From Clavelina lepadiformis (taxonomy: Eukaryota; Chordata; Ascidiacea; Aplousobranchia; Clavelinidae): DNA of 64,000 nucleotides. Position numbers and translations under genes: made by a program. Shown here in pieces: positions 35,101-44,295 of this stretch. The notes under the pieces are model-generated. The model saw only the letters and a program-made list of their open reading frames with translations, was not told where the DNA came from and ran no database searches. The stretch spans positions 2,170,001 through 2,234,000 of the forward strand of contig NC_135244.1 of the NCBI RefSeq assembly GCF_947623445.1. Reading direction: 5' to 3'. Numbering within the stretch: the stretch's first letter is position 1; each line of letters opens with the position of its first letter.

Positions 35101-38100
35101 TGTAAATCCTTTCACTTGCTGATATGAACCGGTAAGTGTTGTTTTATTATTTTTTCATAGACACACTATAGAAGTCAGTTTTTTGCCATGTTCTACTTCT
35201 CCATCAATTGTGGTGCTTTAATCTCTAAATGGCTGACACCGATGTTCAGAGCCGATCTTGATTGCTATCCAGGCGAAGAAGGTCCAGAATTCCAAGAATG
35301 TTTCTCCGTTGCTTTCGGTGTTCCAGGAGCTCTTATGTTACTGGCTGTGGGTAAGTCTTGTAGCAAGTTTGTGGATCTGGAGACTAAGAAAGAAATAGCG
35401 CTATGGTAATTGAAGCAAAGTGTTGTAAGACCTGTCAAGCAAAATCGCGACTAAACCGACCAAGGATTCACGCCTTCAATGTACAGCACCAGATTGCGTA
35501 AATGATGCAGAGTTATGGGAAAGCATGACTTCGACTGTGTTCGCCTAAAACTCTATTACACTTGTTTAGTCTTATTTTTCGCCGGGTCCAAGTTCTATAC
35601 CAGAGTACAACCGGAAGGCAGCGTCTTCTGGAAGTTTTGCAAATGCGTTTACTCCGCGTGCAAGAATCGCTGGCTTGCAAGGAAAGCGAATAGCGTCCAG
35701 AAAGAACACTGGATCGATTACGCCGATGCACCGGTAGGTTAAAACTTAGTTTTTCGAGATTTCTTTTGGTCAATTTTTCCGCTGCCCAAACAGAAACGAC
35801 TGAAACGCGACACCAAGTACGTGCTGAGAGTCTTATATCTCTTTATCCCTCTTCCATTCTTCTGGGCGCTCTTCGACCAGCAGGGCTCCAGATGGACGCT
35901 CCAAGCTCTTCAATTGGACGGTTATTGGGTGAGTTGTTGTTGCGCATCGACATCGTATAATGCAGTGTCACCTTGTTAGTGGTGATGGACACACAAAGTA
36001 TCGGAATTTATTTCTTATAGAAATTGTTATTTTATGCCCAGGGAAGTTACCAAGTGAAGCCGGATCAGATTGACGTCATAAATCCTCTTTTGATCGTGAC
36101 CCTTATCCCACTGTTTGAAGCCACCCTGTACCCATTGTTACGTCATTGTAAGATAAATTTCTCCCCGATTCGTCGGATGGCCGTTGGACTCGTTCTGGCC
36201 GGGGTCTCTTTCATATGTGCCGCCATTTTGCAGTTTAACATCGACGTAAGTCACAAGGCTGCACGTGACGTCATATAAGACCAATGGTTTGCAATAGCCC
36301 AGCCCGCACTAACCTAGCACTTGACTCTCCCGGTACAACAGTGCAGTTGATTACTACGCTATATACCAGCCAGGCTCTATAATTACTGACGTCATTTGCA
36401 GGCCGGCATGACGTCTGTTCCTGCCCCGAATCAATTTGCAATTCGACTGATCAATGTTGGGCCTTGTGACGTCAACTTGGAATCATCGTCGGAAGTTTTT
36501 AATGGGCTCGTAATTGGATCGAATGACGTGAGTTGCATCGCAAGTGGAACAGCTTGAAAAATACTTTGCTGTTTCAATGCGTGTGTGTGCTTGGGATTTC
36601 TTCGTATTCTGCTGTGTGCTGACCATTCAGAAACAGCCTAGTGTTATGGCTTTATGTGCTTGCAATTCTCTTTTCTTTGTTGCAATTAAACCACCTTTAT
36701 GCTTTTTCAGGTCAGCGACACCAAGTCCAATTTCTTTCCCGGGAACACAAGCGTGAGTCTCAATATCAGCTCTTGTGGTGGAAGCTTTTTGCATCAGTTG
36801 GACATCGCCAGAGATGACGGAGTTGTTGCTGATGTCATCATTGGCGGTAACGGGAGTTCCTTATACTCGGTAATTACAATTTACTGCCACGATTATTATA
36901 TTTTATTCATGTTCAAATTATGTATTCGCACAGTCTATTATGCCAACAAGGAAACTCGAGAACGGAAAATCCATCTTTACTTTCATCAACGTGGATGCTA
37001 GCCGCGAGTTGGCGCTAAATAGCTCAATATTCATGTTCGATTTAAAACCCGGGCACCGATCAAGCGAAATTGAAATTGACAAAGGATTGTAAGCTTTGCT
37101 ACTTAACACAATGCTTAGAGTGTAAGCGTTTGAAACAGTTTATTTTTATACCTTTGTTTAAAGTTTCGATATCTGAGAAAAAATTTACATTTATGTCAGC
37201 TTGTAAATATTTTTCTTTGTTTTAAAATTTTTAGTACGAGTTATGGAGTTTACATCAACGATTCTAGCCGAGGACAAAGATTAGTGTACAATGGGACCGT
37301 GGAGAGTTTGCCTGGTGGCGTATACTCAGTCATTCTGAATTCACAGTCTGTAAGTTTTAGCCTAGAACTCGCATAAATATGGAGCTGAAACGAACCTTTA
37401 AGTTTTACTTGGCTAAAAACCAGTTTATGCAACAATAATGTTAATGGTAATCCTGTGACAAAAAGCTGAATTCAAATATTGCAATTTTCAGAGCGGTCTT
37501 GGAGCTGTGGAATTTGCTCCAGGACGCAGACAACTGGATGACATTAATCCAAACACCATCAATATTGCTTGGATGATTCCTCAGTTCTTCGTCTTAACTG
37601 TGGGGGAGGTTTTTCTTTCTGTTACTGGATTGGAATTTTCCTACACGCAGGCACGAACAATATAAACTTTATTTGAAAATAGAGCATACACTGTATCTTT
37701 CACCAATACAGCTAGAGTGCTACCACTGCTGCTGGAGACACTTCCCGATTGAGGTTGTGAAAATTTATTGCAAGGATTCATCGCGTGAATGGTGTTTAGT
37801 CAATTAAAAGAGATCATCCTGATAAAGAAGGGCGCGCGAGATAAGATTTTTTAAAACCAAGGTTATTACGTCATACTACCACGTTAGTCTGCAGTCTCCC
37901 TGCAGGGACTGCGCGGCGAAAATTGCAAAGCATTGTTGCTGGCCTGCCGTTGAATATTTCTTTTTAACATTTATTTAACATTTATTTCTTTGCTGCTTGA
38001 ACACATAGGCCTATACATCTGCCTCTAATACGATAAGAAGGCATAGATTTCACTGTTATTGTTCGTTAGGCTCCTCCGACTATGAAGTCCGTGGTTTCCA

Positions 38101-38467
38101 GCTTCTGGTTGCTCCTGGTATCACTTGGAAGTGTCATCGTGTTGCTGATCGCGAAGACGCACGCCATTGATCGGCAAGCTCACGAATTTCTTCTTTTTGC
38201 CGGATTGATCGGGGTAGCAGCTTTGATCTTTGTCTTCTTAGCCAGGGGGTGAGAGGTTGTCCAGTTTTCTTAAAAACAAGAGCTCACACAATAGGACCTG
38301 AGCCACTAACAGTACCTCGCACAAATCTTACGTTAAAATGCTGCCTGACGTTCAATGGGCACTTTCAATTCACCATTAACAGATACAAGATGGTGGATGA
38401 AAACGAATTCCGTTCTTCGGAAGATGAAGAAAAAGATACTGATGAAAGAACATCACTTGCGGCGTAA
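32166..38467 (+). CDS. SLC15-type proton-coupled oligopeptide transporter, fifteen exons, 722 aa
   Basis: Imports di- and tripeptides with protons across the plasma membrane (POT/PTR family, major facilitator fold). Exons: 32166-32243, 32635-32719, 33924-34158, 34488-34587, 35161-35350, 35570-35733, 35794-35928, 36042-36245, 36402-36527, 36711-36869, 36934-37088, 37235-37349, 37492-37650, 38070-38248, 38383-38467 (2169 nt). The proton-coupling motif ExxER is E43-R47 ([13 protein letters not shown]). POT signatures follow: [34 protein letters not shown] and [18 protein letters not shown]. Exons 9-12 form the large extracellular loop before the last membrane helices, as in PEPT1/PEPT2. Its length is close to human PEPT1. 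Intron 13 (37651-38069) must use a GC donor. The acidic C-terminal tail is encoded by exon 15. PEPT1 versus PEPT2 orthology is not decided. Confidence 0.95.
33119..33365. mobile_element. Candidate miniature transposon in SLC15 intron 2
   Basis: The left end GTGTATACGACAGCGTT (from 33126) and the reversed right end GTTGTATACGGCGTTTC (to about 33357) form imperfect inverted repeats, with a CAGTGG start at about 33119 typical of hAT elements. No clear target duplication was seen, so boundaries are approximate. Confidence 0.35.
33587..33668. mobile_element. 82-bp hAT miniature element in SLC15 intron 2
   Basis: The ends CAGGAGTGGGCAAA and TTTGCCCACCCCTG match as inverted repeats at 13 of 14 positions and belong to the same family as the element at 6228. 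Flanking octamers (CTGTAGAG and CTATATGG) agree at only 5 of 8 positions, so the target duplication has decayed or is absent. Confidence 0.65.
37651..38069 (+). other. GC-AG intron (intron 13 of the SLC15 gene)
   Basis: The conserved run [10 protein letters not shown] is interrupted exactly between CAG and GCT, where the genomic text reads CAG/GCACGA at the donor and GTTAG/G at the acceptor. No GT donor nearby keeps the frame and the conserved residues. GC-AG introns are a known minor class of U2 introns. Confidence 0.75.
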
Positions 38468-38612
38468 CAGCTTGCGTCCACCGTCGAAGAGCATTCCTGA
38501 AACGGCTCCAGGATACAATTTTTGTGCGCCCGCGTATCAAAACTGAGGCTATTGTGGATTTCACGAACTAACTTCATATCGATATCTATTTATCTTTACT
38601 AGGTTAAAATAA

Positions 38613-38725
38613 CCATGTTAACATGCATGGTAACAAGAGCATGTTTACAACCAACATGTTAACAACCAGCATGTTTACAACCAGCATGTTAACAACCAGC
38701 ATGTTAACAACCAGCATGTTAACAA
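38613..38725. repeat. 15-bp tandem repeat in the SLC15 3' untranslated region
   Basis: About seven units of CATGTTAACAACCAG, with variants CATGTTTAC and CATGGTAAC. Each unit contains the palindrome GTTAAC, so the run can fold back on itself. It ends two bases before an AATAAA. Confidence 0.9.
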
Positions 38726-38726
38726 G

Positions 38727-38732
38727 AATAAA
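38727..38732 (+). other. Likely polyadenylation signal of SLC15
   Basis: AATAAA 260 bases after the stop codon and directly after the tandem repeat. Confidence 0.55.
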
Positions 38733-38989
38733 TGAACGGTCTACACAAGCAAAAGTTGTTTTAAACGTTTACAGATGTTTTTTGCTTTTCATGAACTAAG
38801 TATTTTTTATGTGTTTGCTCCTTCCCCAGTTTTTAAGGTTTTGTTTTGAAATTTGCTGTTGTAATTTAAATTTGATGTTGCAAGAATATTGCTAACATAT
38901 CCAGCGGGGTTAATTGTTAGACTCATAGATTGTTAGTCTTATAAATTAAAATTATAAAACAAATCGAATCTGTTTAAATTTTTCTAGAG

Positions 38990-39186
38990 AAACAGCCAAA
39001 CAAGCGATTTTATTAGACATAGTTGTATAATTTAATGAAAAGGACAATAAACGCTAAAAATTGGCATCAAAGTTTAACTAAAATAAAATTTAGAAAAAAT
39101 GCTTCTCAAAATTTTGAATTTATCGCTTTAAAAGTACCGGGACCAACTATAAGTTTTTGAATAGAATTATTCGGTAATTTTTCAAG
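38990..39186. repeat. Dispersed repeat matching 62130-62320
   Basis: It shares GATTTTATTAGACAT, then AAATTGG.AT.AAAGTTTAA, CTTCTCAAAA and AAAGTACCG with 62130-62320, in the same order and orientation. It joins the truncated end of the minus-strand gypsy copy at about 39187. I take it as a decayed copy of the GGTACC-rich element. Confidence 0.6.
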
Positions 39187-39687
39187 CGTACCGACGGTTT
39201 TGCCAAAATCACGTTTAGACAGTGAAAAAGCAGCTTGCCCTCTTCGATTACAGCTTCCCTCTCAACATCTGACAAATTAAGATCATTTAGATGCAGTTGT
39301 TCAATGAGAGACGACACGTCATCATCGGTCGTTGGCTCGTCAACCTCTTCCGATATACAACATAATGAGTAGGCATTAATGTACGAAACATTTTCTCCAA
39401 CAATTGATATTAAATCTGCAACAGTTGTCCCAGCCGGAAAGTATTTGCTCTTATTCGTAAAATTGGCAAGTATAACTGGCACCAAATTGTCCTTGGTTTT
39501 TGTTACGTAGTTTGCGCCTAAGATTTCGTATTTGTCTAGTAGGCTTGCAGATCTCTGTATAAAAACGTCGTTAGACTTCGACTTTGTCGGGCGTTTAACA
39601 TTACACGGCAACACAACCTCAGTAAACGCGGGGATAAGCATTGACTCAATTAATGCAATAATGAACTGTGCAAAATACCTGGTTCTC

Positions 39688-40209
39688 TCAATAGCGGTAA
39701 TGTTCCTCCACCAGCCTTTCGAGTGTCATCATGTCATAGTCAACGATGCAACTATGGTCTTGAAGAAAATCCAAACCCAGAATACAAGACTCCGACAAGT
39801 TCTCCGTAACAAAAACGTCGCGAGTGGCCTCTATTCCGGCAACGCTGAAATTTAGCTTTGATTTTCCTGCCATCGCGATAACGGTTCCGCTTGCGCCAAG
39901 AAATCGAACATTTGAAGGGCAGTCTTTTAAATCTTGAGCGGAACATTGTTGGAAAGCCAAATGTGATATGACGGTAATTGATACACCAGTGTCAACAAGC
40001 GCAAACAAGGGTTTACCATTAATGACGACGTTAACGTACCTATACTGTTCTGCAGAGACGGTCTGTATCTTGTAAGTAACCAATTCTCGTTTTGGTTGTG
40101 GTGATGGATTCAGGGGCGGACACCTGTGCCCGCCCCGTTGGCGTTTCCCTGGCGGTTGCGTTGAGGACAATATCGACTGATGTGTCCTCTTTCTCCGCAT
40201 GCAAAACAC
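39688..40209 (-). CDS. Gypsy aspartic protease region
   Basis: 173 codons open, overlapping gag in another frame, which is common in gypsy elements that shift frame between gag and pol. The DTG active site is in LFALVDTGVSITVI; the second conserved piece is SCILGLDFLQDH. It ends at a stop before the next pol segment, so pol is already broken here. Confidence 0.75.
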   Translation of the reverse strand: MFCMRRKRTHQSILSSTQPPGKRQRGGHRCPPLNPSPQPKRELVTYKIQTVSAEQYRYVNVVINGKPLFALVDTGVSITVISHLAFQQCSAQDLKDCPSNVRFLGASGTVIAMAGKSKLNFSVAGIEATRDVFVTENLSESCILGLDFLQDHSCIVDYDMMTLERLVEEHYRY

Positions 40210-40817
40210 GTGCGTGATTCCCGGGGGCGAAAGGGATGATTGTGGTTAAGACGAGACCTCCGCGATATCTCCGATAATGATTCACGCAAGGTGTCAACTT
40301 CCCACCGCAGATCCTGGATCATTTGTTTCATTTCCTCGCAAGCTGATGGGACTCGCTTTATTGGTTGTATTTTGGAAACGTGTTGTTTCACATGCGCAGG
40401 TTCCATCATTAATAACTTTTTGACAGCATCTAGAAACTTTGGACGCTGTACCTCCATGTTGCACGTGACCAGCCTTTCTGCTTCATGTTTGTTACGCAGT
40501 CCAGCTATCAAAGCGTTATACAAGACGTCATTCTTCGCACCTTCATTTTCCGGTTTCGGGTATGCAATTGCTCCCAAATTGACAAAGGCGTTGTAGTAAC
40601 TTCGATTGGTTTCACCCAATGCTTGGGTTCTTTGTACAAGCTGTTGTTTGGCCTTGTTACATCGAAGTGAGCAACAAGCAACTTCCTTAGCTTTGGACTT
40701 AAGTTCTTCATAGTTCATGGCGCCTAACTTTGCACCATTGCATTTCATTTCCAACTTAACCTCTTCTGGTAAATTCAGCATAAAAGCATGTTTTCGAGCA
40801 GCTGCTGTTGCGTCCAC
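40110..40817 (-). CDS. Gypsy gag polyprotein (partial), CCHC zinc knuckle
   Basis: 235 codons open. The capsid-like region contains LPEEVKLEMKCNGAKL and YNALIAGLRNKHEAERLV, phrases typical of metazoan gypsy gag, and the C-terminus has the knuckle C-x2-C-x4-H-x4-C. The N-terminus is cut off between about 40820 and the LTR, where the frame closes. Confidence 0.75.
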   Translation of the reverse strand: MDATAAARKHAFMLNLPEEVKLEMKCNGAKLGAMNYEELKSKAKEVACCSLRCNKAKQQLVQRTQALGETNRSYYNAFVNLGAIAYPKPENEGAKNDVLYNALIAGLRNKHEAERLVTCNMEVQRPKFLDAVKKLLMMEPAHVKQHVSKIQPIKRVPSACEEMKQMIQDLRWEVDTLRESLSEISRRSRLNHNHPFRPRESRTCFACGERGHISRYCPQRNRQGNANGAGTGVRP

Positions 40818-40976
40818 ACTGTCGCAGAAACTTTCAAACGTGGATAAAAACGATCTAAAACTTTTTCCAAGTTAAAAATTCGGGGGAGGATAAAAAAATT
40901 CATCGCGGATAAAACTCGGTCCAGATCACTTCTTTATACACGTTTTGAAACTGCAGGTCCTGCCGTGCTCGCCAAA

Positions 40977-41095
40977 TGTTACCGGCCTTTTTCTAGTTCT
41001 GGTTCGAAGAGACCTGCAGTTAACTATAGGATTGTATATTTCAAAATGGTAAAAGCTAAACACGTCTACACAGCAGTACAGGCATCGCGGTTGAA
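40977..41095 (-). repeat. Truncated 5' LTR of the minus-strand gypsy copy
   Basis: Starting TGTTACCGGCC, about 115 bases match the reverse complement of the right end of the LTR at 6969-7189, with roughly one difference per 12-15 bases. The match stops near 41095, so the outer part of this LTR is lost. Confidence 0.75.
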
Positions 41096-43326
41096 TGTTC
41101 TCTTAACATTTAAGTAAACGTTGTTGATAACTAAAATTTCAGTTCATCTCACTTCAATGACAACAATCACGTCAAGTTTAATTCACTAAATCCCTTTCGT
41201 GGTGTTCATATTTACTTTCAGTGACATCACAATCATCGTTCTCATTTTTCTTTCCAAGGTATTGGGAGAAAATGTTTGACTCTTTCAAAAACTCGATGTT
41301 GAAGATTGTAACTTGAAGCATTGTCAACGCCATAACAATCCATGATAATTCTCTTATACAATTTGGACACATTAACTTAGCTAATAGGTTGTCCACATGA
41401 ATTCACGTCTTCCGTATAGCGTATTATTTATGTCCCATTAGGAGTAGAAATGTACGGTTTGCCGTTAACTTACAGGACAAACCTGCTCTTTTACTAACTC
41501 TTTTGCTAACTGTTTTATTAACTGCCTTTTTTCCGGTAAAGATATCCAATTTAATCCATCTTTTTTTAGGATCACTTACCCAGTTTTTATCTCGCTAGAG
41601 GTCCTGTAACCCTAATTTTGAATGGACAATCTTTTACTGGTATAGTAGAATTGGGTTAGTTGTCTACACAGGAGAGTTGTCTCGCGGTGAATATCTGATC
41701 GAGCCTATGTTCAGGATCAGAGTGACTGCCCAATTATTTGTCACAATGCATCAGAGCAGCCATGTTAGTTAGAACTCCTAGAATGGACGACTTTTAAGTG
41801 TCATGTCAGAAAATGTAATTTTGAACGGTCCGAAGAGTAAACTTAATAAAGTTGGTTATTAACGTTGCAGCTTTTATAATAAAAGTTAATTTGCCGTAAA
41901 ATTTTGACAGACACTGAGGTGAAGTTTGAAGCGTTGGAGCTTGAAGCTTTCAATCTCATAAAATTCGGAAACTTTAACTTAAATTGAAAAGTCCAGAGTC
42001 GTAATGATTCGAGCCATTTTTTGTTAAGACTTGACCTAGCTCCAGTCAATATTTGATGCTCGACTTAGCTCGAGTCGGTCCTAGCTGTTTAGGTTTCAGT
42101 GTTAAGGTAAAACGAATCTTTCTTTAGTCCAAACCATTAAGCAGGCGGGGTTCTCAATCTTTTTTAACCCAAAACAATTTTTCTTCATTTTGGGTGCTCG
42201 AGACCCAAAAGTTACACCACATCACAAATCAATGGATTGTAATTAACCGCGAGTCCTCAGACACTCAGAAAATATCACTTAGTCTTCAGTACTAAGTCTC
42301 GCAAAATCACAATACACGACACTACGGTATGTAGCAAATTAAACATCGAACGATATCCTACCAGTTCACTGAGGCTAAACTTTTTGAATGCATCATCTCA
42401 AAGGACGGATGCATCGTGTCTTTGTTGTTTCGTCATAAAGCGTTTAATAAGACACAACATACGCTTTTATTAGAATTGTCAAGAATGGTTGGCTTTACTG
42501 GTTAATGTCCAAAAAGCGTTTATGAGCAGTTTCAAGCACGCTAAAAACTAAAAACAAAACCTGGTAGTCATGTAAGAAATTCTTAGCGACCCAACAGATA
42601 ATGCACGGTGACCCAACGTTGGGACGCGACCCATAGCTTGAGAACCCATGGGTTAACTTGCCTCTTTCCATTGAAGGTTAGAACCACCTCTGCCGTTTTC
42701 CACCAAGACGTTCGTGCATGTAACACGTCACATCAGCTTAAGGAGAAAGTAGCAGATTTTCCAAAATTTTCGGTGAGCTAATCCATCTGTGTCTGAGTCA
42801 ACTTCCGTTCTGAAGCATCGCCAGAGATTTAGAAGCCATGCTGCAATAGAAAATGGTTTTTGCAACACTATTGGCTAAACATAATAGGAAGTTGAGGTCC
42901 GCACTACCAACATGTAACCTGGTTTGACGCGATGAAGCTACTTGGTTAGTTTTGAACTGACCCAACATTGCATCTGAGCACATAACCGTCAATAATGCGC
43001 GAACTATAAGGCTACATTTTAGGAATGGCAGTATGCCAAATACAGTAAAAACAGTCAATTTAATTAGAACTAATATTTCAGTTTTGTACATAATCCAGCA
43101 GGCAAAAGTCTAAGAGCGTTAGAACGTTAAACGAACTTATAACTTGTTCATGCAACCGGTAACTATCTGCTATCTATCTACTATCCTATCTGCTCGAGTA
43201 ACGTGAGGGGTTTTAGAAGACTTAGTGCGTATACAAAAGAGAAGGGTATTCTGTTTTTAGTATAAGGTTAAAAAACATCCGCTTTCTTCAGCATAGGCGT
43301 CACGTTTTAAAGATAATTCATTAAGT
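41096..43326. other. Spacer between the gypsy copy and the GPCR
   Basis: It holds the hAT-like element at 42142-42650 and no recognised gene. A pyrimidine-rich tract ending TTCTTCAG (about 43283-43290) might be an acceptor for a 5' untranslated exon of the GPCR. Confidence 0.4.
42142..42650. mobile_element. Non-autonomous hAT-like element (GGTTCTCAA type)
   Basis: The left end CAGGCGGGGTTCTCAATC and the reversed right end CCCATGGGTTCTCAAGC are imperfect inverted repeats. Inside both ends, GACCCAA/GGGTGCTCGAGACCC-type text matches the design of the element at 53060-53375. No exact 8-base duplication was found; the copy looks old. Confidence 0.55.
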
Positions 43327-44295
43327 ATGATTAGTCCCATCTATCCTGCGGGCGTCTTGCTTTATCTGATCATGGCAATTGGACTCATTGGAAATTCCAT
43401 CGTCTTATTCGTGTTGATTCGTTTGACCAAGAGCTGGTGCACGTCGACGATTTACCTCGTCAATTTGGCGGCAGCGGACACCTTGTTTCTTCTTTCCACA
43501 CCATTCATAGCTCAGACAATCTTAAACGATAATAAATGGATTTTCGGATCATCGATGTGCTCATTTACTTACTATTGGGCGACGTTCACCATGTACGCTG
43601 GGGTATATTTCGTTACAGGAATGGGAATCGAACGTTGGATGGCGGTTGTACATCCCTTTAGTCTCGCCAAATACCGAACTTGCAGAAAGACAGTCATCGT
43701 TTGCGCTAGTATATGGTGTTCGGCTGCGCTTCTTGCTTTACCTGACCATTTTTATATCCAAATTCTTCCTGAAAGTTATCACAACTATACGTCAAACGAT
43801 ACTGTTTACATTATGTCGTGTGATTTCTATGTACCGGAAAGTAATCCGAATGGGTTGCAAATCTTAGGCGCGATCAATTTCGTGAAATTCGTTATGGGAT
43901 TTTTGCTTCCACTTACTACACTCTGTGTCTTGTACCATGAAATCGTGAAAGCCGTGCGGAAAAATCTTATCAGTGGAAAAGTGAGTAAAAGCAAGGTGAC
44001 ATATATGGCGTCTTGCATTGTAATCTCCTTCTTTGTCCTATGGTTGCCTGAGAAAGCTTGCTGCTTCGTTTTCGCAATCCTTTTTTGGTCTGGCAATACA
44101 TCCATCCTCTTCGGCGATGAAATCAAGATAATTTACTCCTACGCCTTCTGTCTAGCCTGGATTCACAGCTGCTTCAACCCAATGGCGTATGGATTCCTTA
44201 CCACCCGGTTTAGAGAGAAGGCAACTGTGGCGTTTGCCAGAAGAAGTTCAAATGCCGCCTCCTTGCACATTTCTTCTAAATATCCCACAAATTGA
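43327..44295 (+). CDS. Rhodopsin-class GPCR, peptide-receptor type, single exon, 322 aa
   Basis: A seven-helix plasma-membrane receptor. Landmarks: GN at 22-23 in helix 1, NLAAADTLF with D51 in helix 2, C78 at the top of helix 3 paired with C165 in loop 2, W130 in helix 4, P195 in helix 5, LWLP with P241 in helix 6, and NPMAY 284-288 in helix 7. Overall it resembles the somatostatin/galanin/opioid group. The DRY motif is replaced by ERW (102-104). The extracellular N-terminus is only about five residues, so an upstream exon could exist, but an in-frame TAG lies about 30 bases upstream of the ATG and the reading frame is complete as it stands. N-glycosylation sequons lie in loop 2 (NYT, NDT). 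The ligand is unknown. Confidence 0.85.
   Translation: MISPIYPAGVLLYLIMAIGLIGNSIVLFVLIRLTKSWCTSTIYLVNLAAADTLFLLSTPFIAQTILNDNKWIFGSSMCSFTYYWATFTMYAGVYFVTGMGIERWMAVVHPFSLAKYRTCRKTVIVCASIWCSAALLALPDHFYIQILPESYHNYTSNDTVYIMSCDFYVPESNPNGLQILGAINFVKFVMGFLLPLTTLCVLYHEIVKAVRKNLISGKVSKSKVTYMASCIVISFFVLWLPEKACCFVFAILFWSGNTSILFGDEIKIIYSYAFCLAWIHSCFNPMAYGFLTTRFREKATVAFARRSSNAASLHISSKYPTN

Larger units (their letters stand above)
39187..41095 (-). mobile_element. Ty3/gypsy retrotransposon, gag-protease half, truncated
   Basis: On the minus strand, 40817-40110 encodes a gag with a CCHC zinc knuckle (CFACGERGHISRYC). An overlapping frame, 40209-39688, encodes a retropepsin-type protease with active site ALVDTG and later SCILGLDFL. 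A third piece, 39641-39187, covers the segment before reverse transcriptase (IPAFTEVVLPC). It stops at a GGTACC-type repeat, so all polymerase is missing. Upstream lies a primer-binding-like TGGCGAGCACGGCAGG directly next to the LTR end. The frame has at least one break near 39690. It keeps the parts that the plus-strand copy at 5222-7189 lacks. Confidence 0.85.

Noticed and set aside
40240..40670. Plus-strand frames over the gypsy gag
   Set aside because: They are antisense to a recognisable CCHC gag and have no matching features of their own.
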